Of a DNA stretch of 32,293 nt, positions 22,379 to 31,320 are shown piece by piece. How positions within the stretch are numbered: position 1 is the stretch's first letter; every line of letters begins with the position of its first letter. The stretch covers positions 1 through 32,293 of the forward strand of contig DASXCU010000012.1 of the NCBI GenBank assembly GCA_036491035.1. Reading direction: 5' to 3'. Source of the DNA: Galbitalea sp036491035 (lineage in GTDB: Bacteria > Actinomycetota > Actinomycetes > Actinomycetales > Microbacteriaceae). The notes beneath the pieces are model-generated. The model was not told the DNA's origin. It saw only the letters and a list, made by a program, of their open reading frames with translations, and did no database searches. Both the position numbers and the translations under genes were made by a program.

Positions 22379-23743
22379 CTAGGGTGCGATGTTGTGGTTG
22401 AGGTGAAAGACGTTGCCGGGGTCGTAGCGGCGCTTGATCTCGCGTAGCCGGTTGTAGTTCGGGCCGTACGCGGCTTGCACAGCGTCTTCGGCTTGGTCGT
22501 CGCCGAGGTAGTTGAGCCAGCGACGGGCGGTGAGGTGGGGCGCGAGCGCGGTGTGTGTCTCGCGCGTCCAGCGGATGTTGGCCTCGGTGGCCGAGGGGTC
22601 TGTCCACACCGACGGGATCAGGAGGTTCCAGCCGGGCTCGCGGTGCGGGACCGCGGTGTCCGTCGGGGCGACCCGGGTGACAGCGCCGTGGAAGTGCTCG
22701 AACAGGATCGCGGTCATGGTTGACGGCACGCTGGCAAACCGCTGGCAGGCGGTGTCGATGAGCGCGTCCGGCAGCCCGTGGGCAAAGCTCGACAGCCAGT
22801 AGTTGAGAGAGCCCGTGGGGTAGCCGCCGTCAAGCAATGTGTTCATCTGCGGGTAGGGCATGGGCCCCACCTCCGTCATCACCGGCGATCCAAACGACAG
22901 GAAGGGCTCGAGCTCCCGCTCGGCGGTTTGCGGATCGCCGGCGTGGCAGACAACCAGCGCGGAGAGCTTGGCGCCCGAGTCGTCCGGCGCATGAACCAGC
23001 CCCGCGAACACGGTCAGGTCGTCGGATACATCGGCGACCGCGTCGCGATAGAACCGCAGGAGATCCGGGGCGGCATCGATGGGATGCGCGATCAGACCGC
23101 CGGTGATCGTGCTCAGCGGATGCAGGCGGTAGGTGAATGAGGTGGCCACGCCGAAGTTGCCGCCGCCGCCACGCAGCGCCCACAACAGGTCCGGGTGCGA
23201 CTCGGCGTCAACCTGGAGGACGTCGCCGGCGGCCGTGACCAACTCGACAGCCTCGAGGTTGTCGCAGGCCAGCCCGTACTTGCCCATCAGCCAGCCCAGG
23301 CCTCCGCCAAGGGTGTAGCCCGCGATGCCGGTCGTCGACACGGCACCTCCGGTGACCGCGAGGCCGTGGCCGGCGGCGGCCTCGTTGAGCTCGTTCCAGG
23401 TCACGCCGCCCTGCGCGGTCCCGGTCCCTTGCTGGGGATCGACGGTGACGCTCTTCATCTCGGCGAGGTCGATCATCACGCCGCCGTCGGTGACGGCGCG
23501 CCCCGCGACGTTGTGGCCGCCGCCTCTGACCGACACCTCAAACCCGCTGCTCCGGGCAAAGGCGAGGGCGGCGACGACGTCCTGGGCGCTGCGGGCGCGA
23601 ACGATCAGAGCCGGCTTGCGGTCGATGAGGCCGTTGTGCACGGCCCGTGCCGCGCCGTACTCCGCATGATCGGGGGCGAGGACCGAACCGGTGACGTGGT
23701 CCCCGAGCTGATCGAGAAGATTGTTGTCCAACGTGGTGCTCAT
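22379..23743 (-). CDS. FAD-linked oxidoreductase, berberine-bridge-enzyme type
   Basis: 454 residues from the ATG at 23743. FAD-binding PCMH domain with covalent-flavin His in RGGGHNVAGR (H77), GGGLGWLMGKYGLACDN, and the RGGGGNFGV block; the C-terminal BBE segment ends YDPGNVFHLNHNI. A Cys for a second covalent bond is not evident (VSTTGIAG precedes the GGG loop), so flavin is probably attached by His alone. Family members oxidise sugars, alkaloids and polyketides with oxygen. AAAGGGA about 5 nt before the ATG supports the start; an in-frame start 8 codons earlier is possible. No operator of the island class is nearby. Substrate unknown. Confidence 0.92.
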   Translation of the reverse strand: MSTTLDNNLLDQLGDHVTGSVLAPDHAEYGAARAVHNGLIDRKPALIVRARSAQDVVAALAFARSSGFEVSVRGGGHNVAGRAVTDGGVMIDLAEMKSVTVDPQQGTGTAQGGVTWNELNEAAAGHGLAVTGGAVSTTGIAGYTLGGGLGWLMGKYGLACDNLEAVELVTAAGDVLQVDAESHPDLLWALRGGGGNFGVATSFTYRLHPLSTITGGLIAHPIDAAPDLLRFYRDAVADVSDDLTVFAGLVHAPDDSGAKLSALVVCHAGDPQTAERELEPFLSFGSPVMTEVGPMPYPQMNTLLDGGYPTGSLNYWLSSFAHGLPDALIDTACQRFASVPSTMTAILFEHFHGAVTRVAPTDTAVPHREPGWNLLIPSVWTDPSATEANIRWTRETHTALAPHLTARRWLNYLGDDQAEDAVQAAYGPNYNRLREIKRRYDPGNVFHLNHNIAP

Positions 23744-23987
23744 GTGGTCCCTTTCTGTTGAGCGCACGAGCGCACGGACCCTCGGCGGTGCGCGTAACAG
23801 CTATTTGGCGTATCGCAAATCCCCGGAGACAGGCCGCGAGCGCAAGCGACAAGCCTCCCATTGCAGACGCCGCACGGCAATGGGGCCTAACCCTCATCCC
23901 GCCCCGCCGTCGTCGCCAATCCTTCACCGCGAGAGTGGTCACCGCGCGTAGACTCACTTCGACGGCGACCTTCATGCAAGGGGCAGT

Positions 23988-26900
23988 GTGGCCGAGACGG
24001 TTGAGCTGGCGACGATCTGGCTGGTCGATCTGGTTGGGTCGACGAGGCTCGCGAGCGATGTCGGTCCGGTCCGGGCGGACGAGCTGCGCGACGAATACTT
24101 CGGCCTCCTGCGCGACGCGATCGTGGAGACGGGGGGCCGTGAGTTCAAGAACACGGGCGACGGGCTGATGGTGGCGTTCACGTCCGCCTCGGCGGCGGTG
24201 CAATGTGCGGCGCTGACCCAGCAACTGTTCGAGCGGCGCTACCGGAGCGCAGAGCAGCGGCTACACATCCGGATCGGGCTGGGAACGGGTGAGTCGACCG
24301 TCAAGGACGGGGACTACTTCGGGATGCCGGCGATCGAGGCGGCGCGGCTGTGTGACAAGGCACCGGCCGACGCGATCTTGGTCTCACCGGTGACGCGGAT
24401 GCTCGCCGGCAGGGTCGAGGGAGTGCGCTTCGAGCCGATCGAGGCTCTGGAGTTGAAGGGGATTCCGGAGCCGATGGAGGCGTTCGCGGTGATCTGGGAG
24501 CCGTTGGGGGACGAGTCCGGGGTGCAGGTGGGACCGTGGCCTGTCCCGACGGCGGTGCGATCGGTGCCGCGGGCGCCGTATGTCGGCCGGGCGGGCGAGC
24601 GGGCGCTCGTCGAGCTCGCCCGCCGGCAGGCGCGTGCGGGCGCCCGTCAGGTGGTGTTGTTGTCGGGCGAGCCGGGGATCGGCAAGACGAGGTTGGCGTC
24701 CTATCAGGCGTTGGGCGCGCACGCGGATGGGTTCGCGGTCTGCTGGGGCGCGTGCAGCGAGGATCTGGCGACGCCGTACGAGCCGTGGATCGACGTCTGC
24801 ACGCAACTCGTCGAGCACGCCCCGGCCGAGGTGCTCGATGAATACGTCGGCCTGCACGGCGGTGAGCTCGGCCGGCTCGCGCGCAATCTCCCTCACCGGA
24901 TTTCCGATGCGCCGGCGCCGCAATCCACCGATCCTGAGACCGAGCGCTTCCTTCTGTTCAAAGCGGTTGGGGAGTTGCTGCTGGCGGTGGCGCGCTCACA
25001 GCCGTTGTGCGTGGTGCTCGATGATTTCCATTGGGCTGACGGCCAGTCGGTGACGTTGCTCAAGCACGTAGCCCGTGCGGTCGAGCAGTGCCCGCTGCTG
25101 GTGATCGTGACCTATCGCGACTCGGAGCTGAGCAAGGAGCACTCGCTGACCGGGGTGCTCGCGGATCTGCGGCGGATCGAGGGGGTGGCTCGGATCGCTC
25201 TGAGCGGGCTGAGAGCGGACGAGGTTGCCGAGCTGCTGGCCGCCACAGCGGGGCATGAGCTCGATACCGACGGCCTGGAGCTGGCGGGCAGCCTGGCCAC
25301 CGAGACCGGCGGGAACCCGTTCTTCGTCGGGGAGATCCTACGCAGCCTGATCGAGTCCGGGGCGATCGCGTTCGACGAGCGGGCGCGTCGCTGGAGCATC
25401 GAACAGGCAGCCATGACCCGCCTGCCGGAGAGCGTTCGCGAGGTCGTCGAGCACCGCATCGACCGGCTTGGTGGGCACGGCCGCGAGGCGTTGACCATGG
25501 CGGCCGTGATCGGCCGCTCCTTCGATGTCGAATTGCTCGCGCAAGTGGTCGAGATGAACGAGGCACGGCTGCTCGACCAGCTCGAGGCCGCCGTCCAGGC
25601 GTCACTTCTGCGCGAGTCGACCGAGGTGGTCGGACGGTTCAGCTTCGAGCACGCGCTGATCAATCACACCCTGTACCAAGGTCTGGGAGCGACCCGTCGT
25701 GCCCGGATCCACCATCGGGTCGCCGAGGCCCTCGAGCAGATGTACGGTCCGGACTCCGAAGAGCAGTTGCCTGAGCTTGCGTTGCACTGGCGGCTCGCGA
25801 TGGTGTCGGTCGACAAGACAAAGGCCGCCGGATACTCGATCCGTGCCGGGCAGAAGGCGCTGCAGAGTTTGGCGCCGAGCGAGGCCGCGAAGCATTTCGG
25901 TGATGCCCTCGACATGCTCGGCTCGGGTGCGACCACCGGGCGGTGCGAGGCGTTGATCGGGCTCGGAGAGGCACAACGCCAAACTGGTGTGGCGGCGTAC
26001 CGAGAGACACTGCTGGAGGCGGCACGGATCGCTTCCGACCTGAACGACGCCGATCTCGCCGCCCGCGCGGCGCTCGTGAACAACCGTGGTTTCGTGAGCA
26101 GGTGGGGTGAGGTGGATGCGGAGCGGATCGCGGCGATCGAGCGGGCCCTCGAGCTCGACGCCCCGCCACATCCGGCCCGTCGGGCGCGGCTGCTGGCGCT
26201 GCTGGCCAAGGAGCTGGCGTTCGAGCCGGAGCACGCGCGGCGCCGGGCGCTGGCCAACGAGGCGGTCATGCTCGCCCGTCAGGCGGGAGATCCGCGAACG
26301 CTCGCGGTGGCGCTGGAGAGCTCCAGCTACGCCATCTGGGCGCCGGACACGCTCGCCCAGCGCGCAGAGTACGTTCGCGAGCTGAACGCATTGGTCGCGC
26401 CCATGCAGGACCTGCATATCGAGTTCGTCGCAAGGACGCGGGAGGTACACACCGCGATCGAGCTGTGTGAGTTCGCGCGGGCCGACGCGGCGTTCGAGCG
26501 GGTGAAGGCCATCGCCGAGCAGACGCGGCAGCCGATACAACGATGGAACGCAGGCTTCGTAGCGGCCGCGCTGGCGTGCATGCGCGGCGAGTTGGACGCC
26601 GGTGAGCGGCTCGCCGAAGACGCTCTGCGGATCGGACAAGAGGCCGGCCAACCCGACACCGCAATGATCTACGGTGCAACCCTCGTCGCGAACCGCATGT
26701 TCCAGGGCAGGGGCGCCGAAGTGATCGCGCTGGTCGAGCAGCTGGTGGCCGACTACCCCGGCGTTCCGGCCTGGGAGGCCGCGCTCGCCCGTATCTATTG
26801 CTTCGTCGACCGCAGGGCCGAGGCCGCGGAGCTCCTCGCGCGCGCCGCCGCGACGCACTTCGAGCACCTTCGACGCGACCAGAATCGCATCAACGCCCTG

Positions 26901-27302
26901 GCGATGTACGCGGACATCGCCGCGCAGACGGGCTCGGCCCAGCCAGCCACGATGCTGTATGAGCTGCTGGAGCCCTACGCGGACCACTTCGTCTGGAACG
27001 GCGGCCTGAGCTTCGGACACGCCCGCATGTATCTGGCGCTGCTCGCCGCGACGCGGGGCCGCGACGAGCAGGCCGACACCGACTTCGCGTTCGCCTGCGA
27101 GTTCCACCGCCGGCACGGCCTGCGTCTCTGGGAGGCTCGGTCCGAGCTGGGCTGGGCCGAGGCGCTCGCTACCCGTGGCGAGGCCGAACGCGCCTGCGAG
27201 CACGCCTCCCGCGCCCTCGAGCTGTCGCGTGAGCACGGCTACGGCGCGTTTGAGCCGCGCGCGGCCGCAATCCTCTCCTCACGCGCCATCATCGAAACCT
27301 GA
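23988..27302 (+). CDS. Class III cyclase-like domain/AAA ATPase/TPR signalling protein
   Basis: 1104 residues. Domains: nucleotide-cyclase homology (about 8-170), P-loop ATPase (about 195-480; Walker A GEPGIGKT 227-234, Walker B VVLDDFHWAD 342-351), then helical TPR-like repeats to the end. In the cyclase domain metal ligands D14 and D58, substrate K54 and R120 are present, but the transition-state Asn is I116 (AIEAAR instead of VNxAAR), so cyclase activity may be lost or altered. There is no LuxR-type HTH at the C-terminus. Such proteins are frequent in Mycobacteria and Thermoleophilia, and their function is poorly known. GTG start at 23988 follows a GGGG element. The 244-bp gap to the divergent oxidoreductase holds a possible TAGACT -10 box near 23949; I see no other feature there. 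Confidence 0.9.
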   Translation: MAETVELATIWLVDLVGSTRLASDVGPVRADELRDEYFGLLRDAIVETGGREFKNTGDGLMVAFTSASAAVQCAALTQQLFERRYRSAEQRLHIRIGLGTGESTVKDGDYFGMPAIEAARLCDKAPADAILVSPVTRMLAGRVEGVRFEPIEALELKGIPEPMEAFAVIWEPLGDESGVQVGPWPVPTAVRSVPRAPYVGRAGERALVELARRQARAGARQVVLLSGEPGIGKTRLASYQALGAHADGFAVCWGACSEDLATPYEPWIDVCTQLVEHAPAEVLDEYVGLHGGELGRLARNLPHRISDAPAPQSTDPETERFLLFKAVGELLLAVARSQPLCVVLDDFHWADGQSVTLLKHVARAVEQCPLLVIVTYRDSELSKEHSLTGVLADLRRIEGVARIALSGLRADEVAELLAATAGHELDTDGLELAGSLATETGGNPFFVGEILRSLIESGAIAFDERARRWSIEQAAMTRLPESVREVVEHRIDRLGGHGREALTMAAVIGRSFDVELLAQVVEMNEARLLDQLEAAVQASLLRESTEVVGRFSFEHALINHTLYQGLGATRRARIHHRVAEALEQMYGPDSEEQLPELALHWRLAMVSVDKTKAAGYSIRAGQKALQSLAPSEAAKHFGDALDMLGSGATTGRCEALIGLGEAQRQTGVAAYRETLLEAARIASDLNDADLAARAALVNNRGFVSRWGEVDAERIAAIERALELDAPPHPARRARLLALLAKELAFEPEHARRRALANEAVMLARQAGDPRTLAVALESSSYAIWAPDTLAQRAEYVRELNALVAPMQDLHIEFVARTREVHTAIELCEFARADAAFERVKAIAEQTRQPIQRWNAGFVAAALACMRGELDAGERLAEDALRIGQEAGQPDTAMIYGATLVANRMFQGRGAEVIALVEQLVADYPGVPAWEAALARIYCFVDRRAEAAELLARAAATHFEHLRRDQNRINALAMYADIAAQTGSAQPATMLYELLEPYADHFVWNGGLSFGHARMYLALLAATRGRDEQADTDFAFACEFHRRHGLRLWEARSELGWAEALATRGEAERACEHASRALELSREHGYGAFEPRAAAILSSRAIIET

Positions 27303-27314
27303 GCCAGGCTCAGG
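27298..27314. terminator. Inverted repeat between convergent genes
   Basis: CCTGAGCC-A-GGCTCAGG is a perfect palindrome that includes the TGA stop of the cyclase-ATPase gene and lies in the 64-bp gap to the convergent GST gene. It may act as a hairpin terminator; no T-tract. Confidence 0.35.
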
Positions 27315-27366
27315 ACCGACGTGGCACGAGCCGAGCGGGCAGCACGCTCTCGCCTCGCCGCGCTAT

Positions 27367-28335
27367 TCAGCCGCCGTGGCTGTCGCGGCCGTGCGGCTCC
27401 CAGAAGTCGAGCTCTGGCCCGATTGGGATGATGCCGGCCGGATTGAGCTGCGGCAGGTTGAGGTTGTAGCCGCGGATGAAGTGGTCGAAGTCGACCGTCG
27501 CGGCGACGCGCGGCGTCTGGTAGAGGTCGCGCAGGTACGGCCAGAGGTTGTCGTAGTCGATCAGGCGCCGGCGGTTGCACCGAAACAGGCCGTGGTAGAC
27601 CAGGTCGAAGCGCATCAGGGTGGGAAAGGCACGCCAGTCGGCCAGCGTGTGCTGCGAGCCGGCCAGGTACCGGCGTCCCGCGAGCAGCGCGTCCATGCGG
27701 TCGAGTGTTGCGAACACCGGCCCGACGGCTTCGTCGTAGGCCTCCTGTGATGAGGCGAAGCCCGCGCGGTAGACGCCGTTGTTCAGACCGCTGTACACCC
27801 AGTCATTGAGCGCGTCGATCTCCCCGCGGAGGTGGGCCGGATAGAGGTCCAGCTCGGGATGCTTGGCCCACTCGTTGAAGGCGCCGTCGAGCATCACGAT
27901 GATCTCGGACGACTCGTTGTTGATGATCTGGCCGGTCTCGCGGTCCCAGAGGACAGGGACGCTGTAGCGGTCGTCGTAGCCGGGGTAGGAGCGCTCGTAG
28001 GCCTCCGAGAGATACTCGAAGCCGTTGATCGGATCGCCGGTAGCACCCGGGGCCTCGCGAAATGCCCAGCCCTTGGTATCGCGGATCGGATCGACGACGG
28101 AGAGCCCGACAACCTCCTCGAGCCCCTTCAGCGCGCGGACCGTGGCGGTGCGGCTCGCCCACGGGCAACCGAGTGAGACATAGAGGTGATAGCGGCCGGG
28201 CTCGGCCGGGAACTCGGCGGCGGCGTCGTTTGACACCCAGCGTCGAAAGATGCTGTCGCGTCGGACGAACCGCCCCGAAACGTCGCTGTCGACGCCGCCC
28301 GGGACGCCCTTCCAAAAATCGGTCCTGACACTCAC
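27367..28335 (-). CDS. Xi-class GST/glutathionyl-hydroquinone reductase-like protein (YqjG/ECM4 family)
   Basis: 322 residues. The active-site motif SLGCPWASR (C57), the long N-terminal lead FWKGVPGG and C-terminal QLNPAGIIPIGPELDFWEPH are diagnostic for the ECM4/YqjG group, which reduces thiol-conjugated hydroquinones. If the host is an actinobacterium lacking glutathione, the physiological thiol is likely to be mycothiol or another. GTG start at 28335 has GGAGG 7 nt upstream. Convergent with the cyclase-ATPase gene; appears monocistronic. Its presence beside an aromatic-type catabolic island is suggestive but not proof of a shared role. Confidence 0.92.
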   Translation of the reverse strand: MSVRTDFWKGVPGGVDSDVSGRFVRRDSIFRRWVSNDAAAEFPAEPGRYHLYVSLGCPWASRTATVRALKGLEEVVGLSVVDPIRDTKGWAFREAPGATGDPINGFEYLSEAYERSYPGYDDRYSVPVLWDRETGQIINNESSEIIVMLDGAFNEWAKHPELDLYPAHLRGEIDALNDWVYSGLNNGVYRAGFASSQEAYDEAVGPVFATLDRMDALLAGRRYLAGSQHTLADWRAFPTLMRFDLVYHGLFRCNRRRLIDYDNLWPYLRDLYQTPRVAATVDFDHFIRGYNLNLPQLNPAGIIPIGPELDFWEPHGRDSHGG

Positions 28336-28425
28336 CGGTGCACCTCCGTTCGGATGCCGAGGGCAAAGCGATCGCGTATGTGAGCCAGCCAGTCTAAGCC
28401 TGGAGGACTACGTGACGAACAGTAA

Positions 28426-28650
28426 CTACGCGCCGACCGCGACTCCCGTGAGCGCAAGGAGCCCTACCGCGACGCCGGCACGCCAGATCTGCTGACCGCC
28501 CGGCCGGGCTTGAAACCAGGAACGCACGCGGCGCGCCCGTCGGCTGACGCGGTGCAATACGCCTGCGGTTTGGTCTCCCTCTTCACGCTCGGGCGCCACA
28601 GGGTGCGCGGTCGCCTGATCCTGGCCCGGCTCGTCGGGGAGCATGACCAC
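28426..28650 (-). CDS. Possible small membrane protein
   Basis: 74 residues: an acidic, polar N-terminus, an Arg-rich middle (RVSRRARRVRSWFQ) and one C-terminal hydrophobic segment (IWRAGVAVGLLALTGVAVGA), the arrangement of a tail-anchored or truncated small actinobacterial membrane protein. The start (GTG at 28650 or ATG two codons on) has no strong Shine-Dalgarno. The rest of the 383-bp gap between the GST and USP genes contains only the GST ribosome-binding site and the USP promoter region. It could be a chance ORF. Confidence 0.35.
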   Translation of the reverse strand: MVMLPDEPGQDQATAHPVAPEREEGDQTAGVLHRVSRRARRVRSWFQARPGGQQIWRAGVAVGLLALTGVAVGA

Positions 28651-28718
28651 ACCGTAGGGCTCACGCCCGGACCGTTGCCCGCTCGTGCGGGGACTGCGCT
28701 CGAATATGCTTGTCGCGG

Positions 28719-29207
28719 ATGAGCGCGCCCGACGGTCCGATCCTTATCGCTTTCGACGGCTCGGCCGCCGCACGTCAAGCGGTGACTGACACCGCCTGGT
28801 TCGCGAAGCCTCGCCGAGTGCTCGTGCTCACGGTATGGGAGGGGGCGATGGCATCCGCGATGGCGTCCCCTTCGCCTGATGTCTCGATCGCGCCCGCCGT
28901 GGATCCCGCCACCCTGGTCGATATCGATCAAGAGTTGGGTCGCCGCGCGGAGCGCATCGCCGGCGACGGAGCCGAACTGGCGCGGTCGCTGGGCCTGGAC
29001 GCCCAACCCCTTGCGTTGGCGGACGGACGCAATGTCGCCTCCACGATTCTCGACGTCGCCCGCGAACACGGCGCTTCAGCGATCGTCGTCGGCTCTCGCG
29101 GTCTCAACGGGCTCCGCGCACGGCTCGAAGGCAGCACGTCGAAGAACGTTCTGAAGCACGCTCCGTGCCCCGTGCTCATCGTGCACCAGCACCGTGAGCA
29201 CGACTGA
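28719..29207 (+). CDS. Universal stress protein (UspA family)
   Basis: 162 residues, a single Usp domain. The ATP-binding signature G-x2-G-x9-G-S is complete (GSRGLNGLRARLEGS), with AFDGSAAAR at the N-terminus and APCPVLIVH at the C-terminus. It is probably a nucleotide-binding stress-response protein. ATG at 28719 starts 8 nt after TATGCT (28705-28710), a candidate -10 box with no Shine-Dalgarno between; a TTG 9 bp upstream is less likely. Confidence 0.93.
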   Translation: MSAPDGPILIAFDGSAAARQAVTDTAWFAKPRRVLVLTVWEGAMASAMASPSPDVSIAPAVDPATLVDIDQELGRRAERIAGDGAELARSLGLDAQPLALADGRNVASTILDVAREHGASAIVVGSRGLNGLRARLEGSTSKNVLKHAPCPVLIVHQHREHD

Positions 29208-29275
29208 GCTCGAACGCCGACGTCGCAATACCCAGCCCCGAGCGTCGCGACACCCCGGCGCCCCCTGATCTCGAC

Positions 29276-29281
29276 TAGCGT
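29276..29281 (+). promoter_or_regulatory. -10 box with leaderless spacing before the hydrolase-cyclase gene
   Basis: TAGCGT ends 6 nt before the ATG at 29288 and no Shine-Dalgarno lies between, the same arrangement as at 4864 and 16692. No convincing -35 is seen. Confidence 0.45.
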
Positions 29282-29287
29282 TGGCGA

Positions 29288-30817
29288 ATGCCGCCGGAGA
29301 CGCGCTATGCGAAGAAGGGTGAGACGAGCATCGCGTACCAGGTGGTGGGCGATGGACCAATCGACATCGTCTTCGTCAACGGGATCGTTTCGCACATGGC
29401 TCTGTTCTGGAGCGACGCTGCGGCGAACGCGATGTTCCGTCGGCTCACTTCGTTCTCGCGTTTGATCCTGTTCGACAAGCCGGGAACGGGGCTATCGGAC
29501 CCGGTCGCCGGGCCTCCGTCGCTCGAGCAGCGGCTGGAGGACGTGCGGGTCGTCATGGACGCCGTCGGCCTTGAGCGTGCAGCGATCATCGGGTTTTCGG
29601 AGGGCGGCACCCCCGCGTCGTTGTTCGCGGCAACGTACCCGGAGCGCTGCCAGGCGCTCGTCCTGCTCGAAACGGCGGCGAAGTGGGTGTCGGCGCCCGA
29701 TTATCTTCCGGAGTCGCGAGCGGTTCTTGACCGCATGTGGGAGCGCCTGTTCGCCGGCGTGGCGCAATGGGGAGAGGGGAGAGTGATCGGCCTGTGGGCT
29801 CCGAGCGCCACCTCCGTTCCCGGTTTCTGGCAAACGGCAGGAAGCGCCGAGCGGCTCTGTGCCAGCCCGGGGATGGCGAGGGCGGTGCTTCGCGCGACTC
29901 AGTTGATGGACGCCCGGGTGGCGATGCCTCGGATCTCGGTCCCGACCCTGGTCGTCAGCAACGACCGCAGCTTCATACCAGTCGAGTTGGGCCGGTACCT
30001 TGCCGCGGAGATCGAGGGGGCCAGACTCGCTGTCTTTCCGGGCGACAACCACCTAGTCTGGTTCGGCGCGTGGGAGCCGATGATTGATGAGATCGAGGAG
30101 TTTCTGACTGGGGCGCGGCACCGGGCCGAGCCCGACCGCGCGCTTGTGACGACGCTGTTCACCGACATGGTCTCCTCGACCGAGCGCGCCGCCGAACTGG
30201 GCGATGAGCGCTGGAGGGCACTGGTTGACCGCCACGACGAGATCACCCGGACGGAGCTCGAGCGCTACGGGGGACGCGCGATCAAGACACTCGGCGACGG
30301 GTTTCTCGCCGCGTTCGAGGGACCTGCCAAGGCGATTCGGTGCGCGCGGGCGATCTGCGCCGAGGTCCGGCCGCTCGGGGTCGAGCTGCGTGCAGGCGTT
30401 CATACCGGCGAGTGCGAGCGCCGGGGGGCTGATCTCGTTGGCATTGCGGTCAATGTCGGCGCGCGGGTTGGAGCTCTTGCGGGGCCATCTGAGGTGCTCG
30501 TATCGAGCACGGTGCGTGAGCTGGTGCTCGGCTCGGGCCTCGAGTTCGCCGAGCGCGGGACCCACGTCCTGAAGGGCGTTCCGGGCGAGTGGCGCCTCTA
30601 TGGGGTAATTGGAGATGGCCGCACCGATGCTCGGCCGGTGAGCGAGGTCGATCCCGAGACCGCGGCGCTCACTCCGGGGCCTCGCGACGCGATGCGTCCG
30701 CGCGACCGGGCGCTGCGTACCGCCGTGGACCGCGCACCTGGTCTGATGAGAGCGGTGAACCGGGCGAGCTGGCACGTCTCGCGAGCCCGACAAAAGCGAC
30801 GGACGAACGCGCCGTAA
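29288..30817 (+). CDS. Alpha/beta-hydrolase-adenylate/guanylate cyclase fusion
   Basis: 509 residues. The N-terminal alpha/beta-hydrolase domain (about 1-275) has nucleophile S104 (GFSEGG) and His255 (GDNHLVW). A class III cyclase domain (about 285-440) has metal ligands D293 (FTDMVSST) and D337 (GDGF), K333, N389 and R393 (VNVGAR), all intact, so it should make cAMP or cGMP; Lys333 fits an ATP preference. The C-terminus is Arg-rich and looks disordered. This fusion is known in actinobacteria; the hydrolase may sense or process a small ligand. Alone on its strand, 80 bp after the USP gene. Confidence 0.92.
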   Translation: MPPETRYAKKGETSIAYQVVGDGPIDIVFVNGIVSHMALFWSDAAANAMFRRLTSFSRLILFDKPGTGLSDPVAGPPSLEQRLEDVRVVMDAVGLERAAIIGFSEGGTPASLFAATYPERCQALVLLETAAKWVSAPDYLPESRAVLDRMWERLFAGVAQWGEGRVIGLWAPSATSVPGFWQTAGSAERLCASPGMARAVLRATQLMDARVAMPRISVPTLVVSNDRSFIPVELGRYLAAEIEGARLAVFPGDNHLVWFGAWEPMIDEIEEFLTGARHRAEPDRALVTTLFTDMVSSTERAAELGDERWRALVDRHDEITRTELERYGGRAIKTLGDGFLAAFEGPAKAIRCARAICAEVRPLGVELRAGVHTGECERRGADLVGIAVNVGARVGALAGPSEVLVSSTVRELVLGSGLEFAERGTHVLKGVPGEWRLYGVIGDGRTDARPVSEVDPETAALTPGPRDAMRPRDRALRTAVDRAPGLMRAVNRASWHVSRARQKRRTNAP

Positions 30818-30884
30818 CGTATGACGCCGGTGCACCGTGGTGCGAGCTTTTCGCGGGCCAGGACTCGACTGCGTGGAAGGACGT

Positions 30885-31320
30885 TCAACCACAACTGAAC
30901 GCCGGCATGATCTCGGTGGCGAACCGCCGGACGCTGTGGCTGGTGGACTCTCCAGCGTGAAGCAGGACGTGCCCGACGCCGACCGCGCGCAAGGCTTCGA
31001 GTTCCGTAGCGATTCGGTCGGGCGTACCGTAGAGCGCGCTCGCCTCAGTCGCGCCAGGCGCGCCGGCATAAGCCGTGATGTGCGATTGATGGCGCCGGTC
31101 CGGATGCTGGGATAGAGCGACCATGCCGGTGTGCGCCTGCGCGAGCCGCGCGAGCGCAGCCTGCGCGTCAACCGTGTCGCGGGCTACGTAGAAATTACGC
31201 GCAACCGCAACATCCATAGGGTCGAAGGTGCGGCCGCGGGCCTCGCACTCCGCTCTGAACAGAGCGAGCCGCTCGCCGACGGTTTCAGTTGACGCGAACT
31301 GGTCGAGCAGCAGCTTGCAG
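30885..31320 (-). pseudogene. 5'-truncated luciferase-like monooxygenase remnant
   Basis: Roughly 145 C-terminal residues of a luciferase-like protein are readable, from KLLLDQFASTETVGERLALF through GTPDRIATELEALRAVGVGHVLLHAGE to the stop. The N-terminal two thirds, including the flavin-binding half, are absent: upstream in frame the sequence becomes the antisense-frame reading of the DUF1254-type gene. No start or ribosome-binding site is evident. It is a remnant left by a deletion or recombination whose junction is near 31315-31325. Confidence 0.7.

Noticed and set aside
22268..22379. Possible small gene between ALDH and FAD oxidoreductase
   Set aside because: Only a hairpin with a T-run is supported; no start with ribosome-binding site.
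25602..27236. Long minus-strand open frame (544 codons) opposite the cyclase-ATPase gene
   Set aside because: High-GC antisense shadow; composition is Arg/Gly/Leu-rich without family motifs, and the plus strand holds a clear protein.
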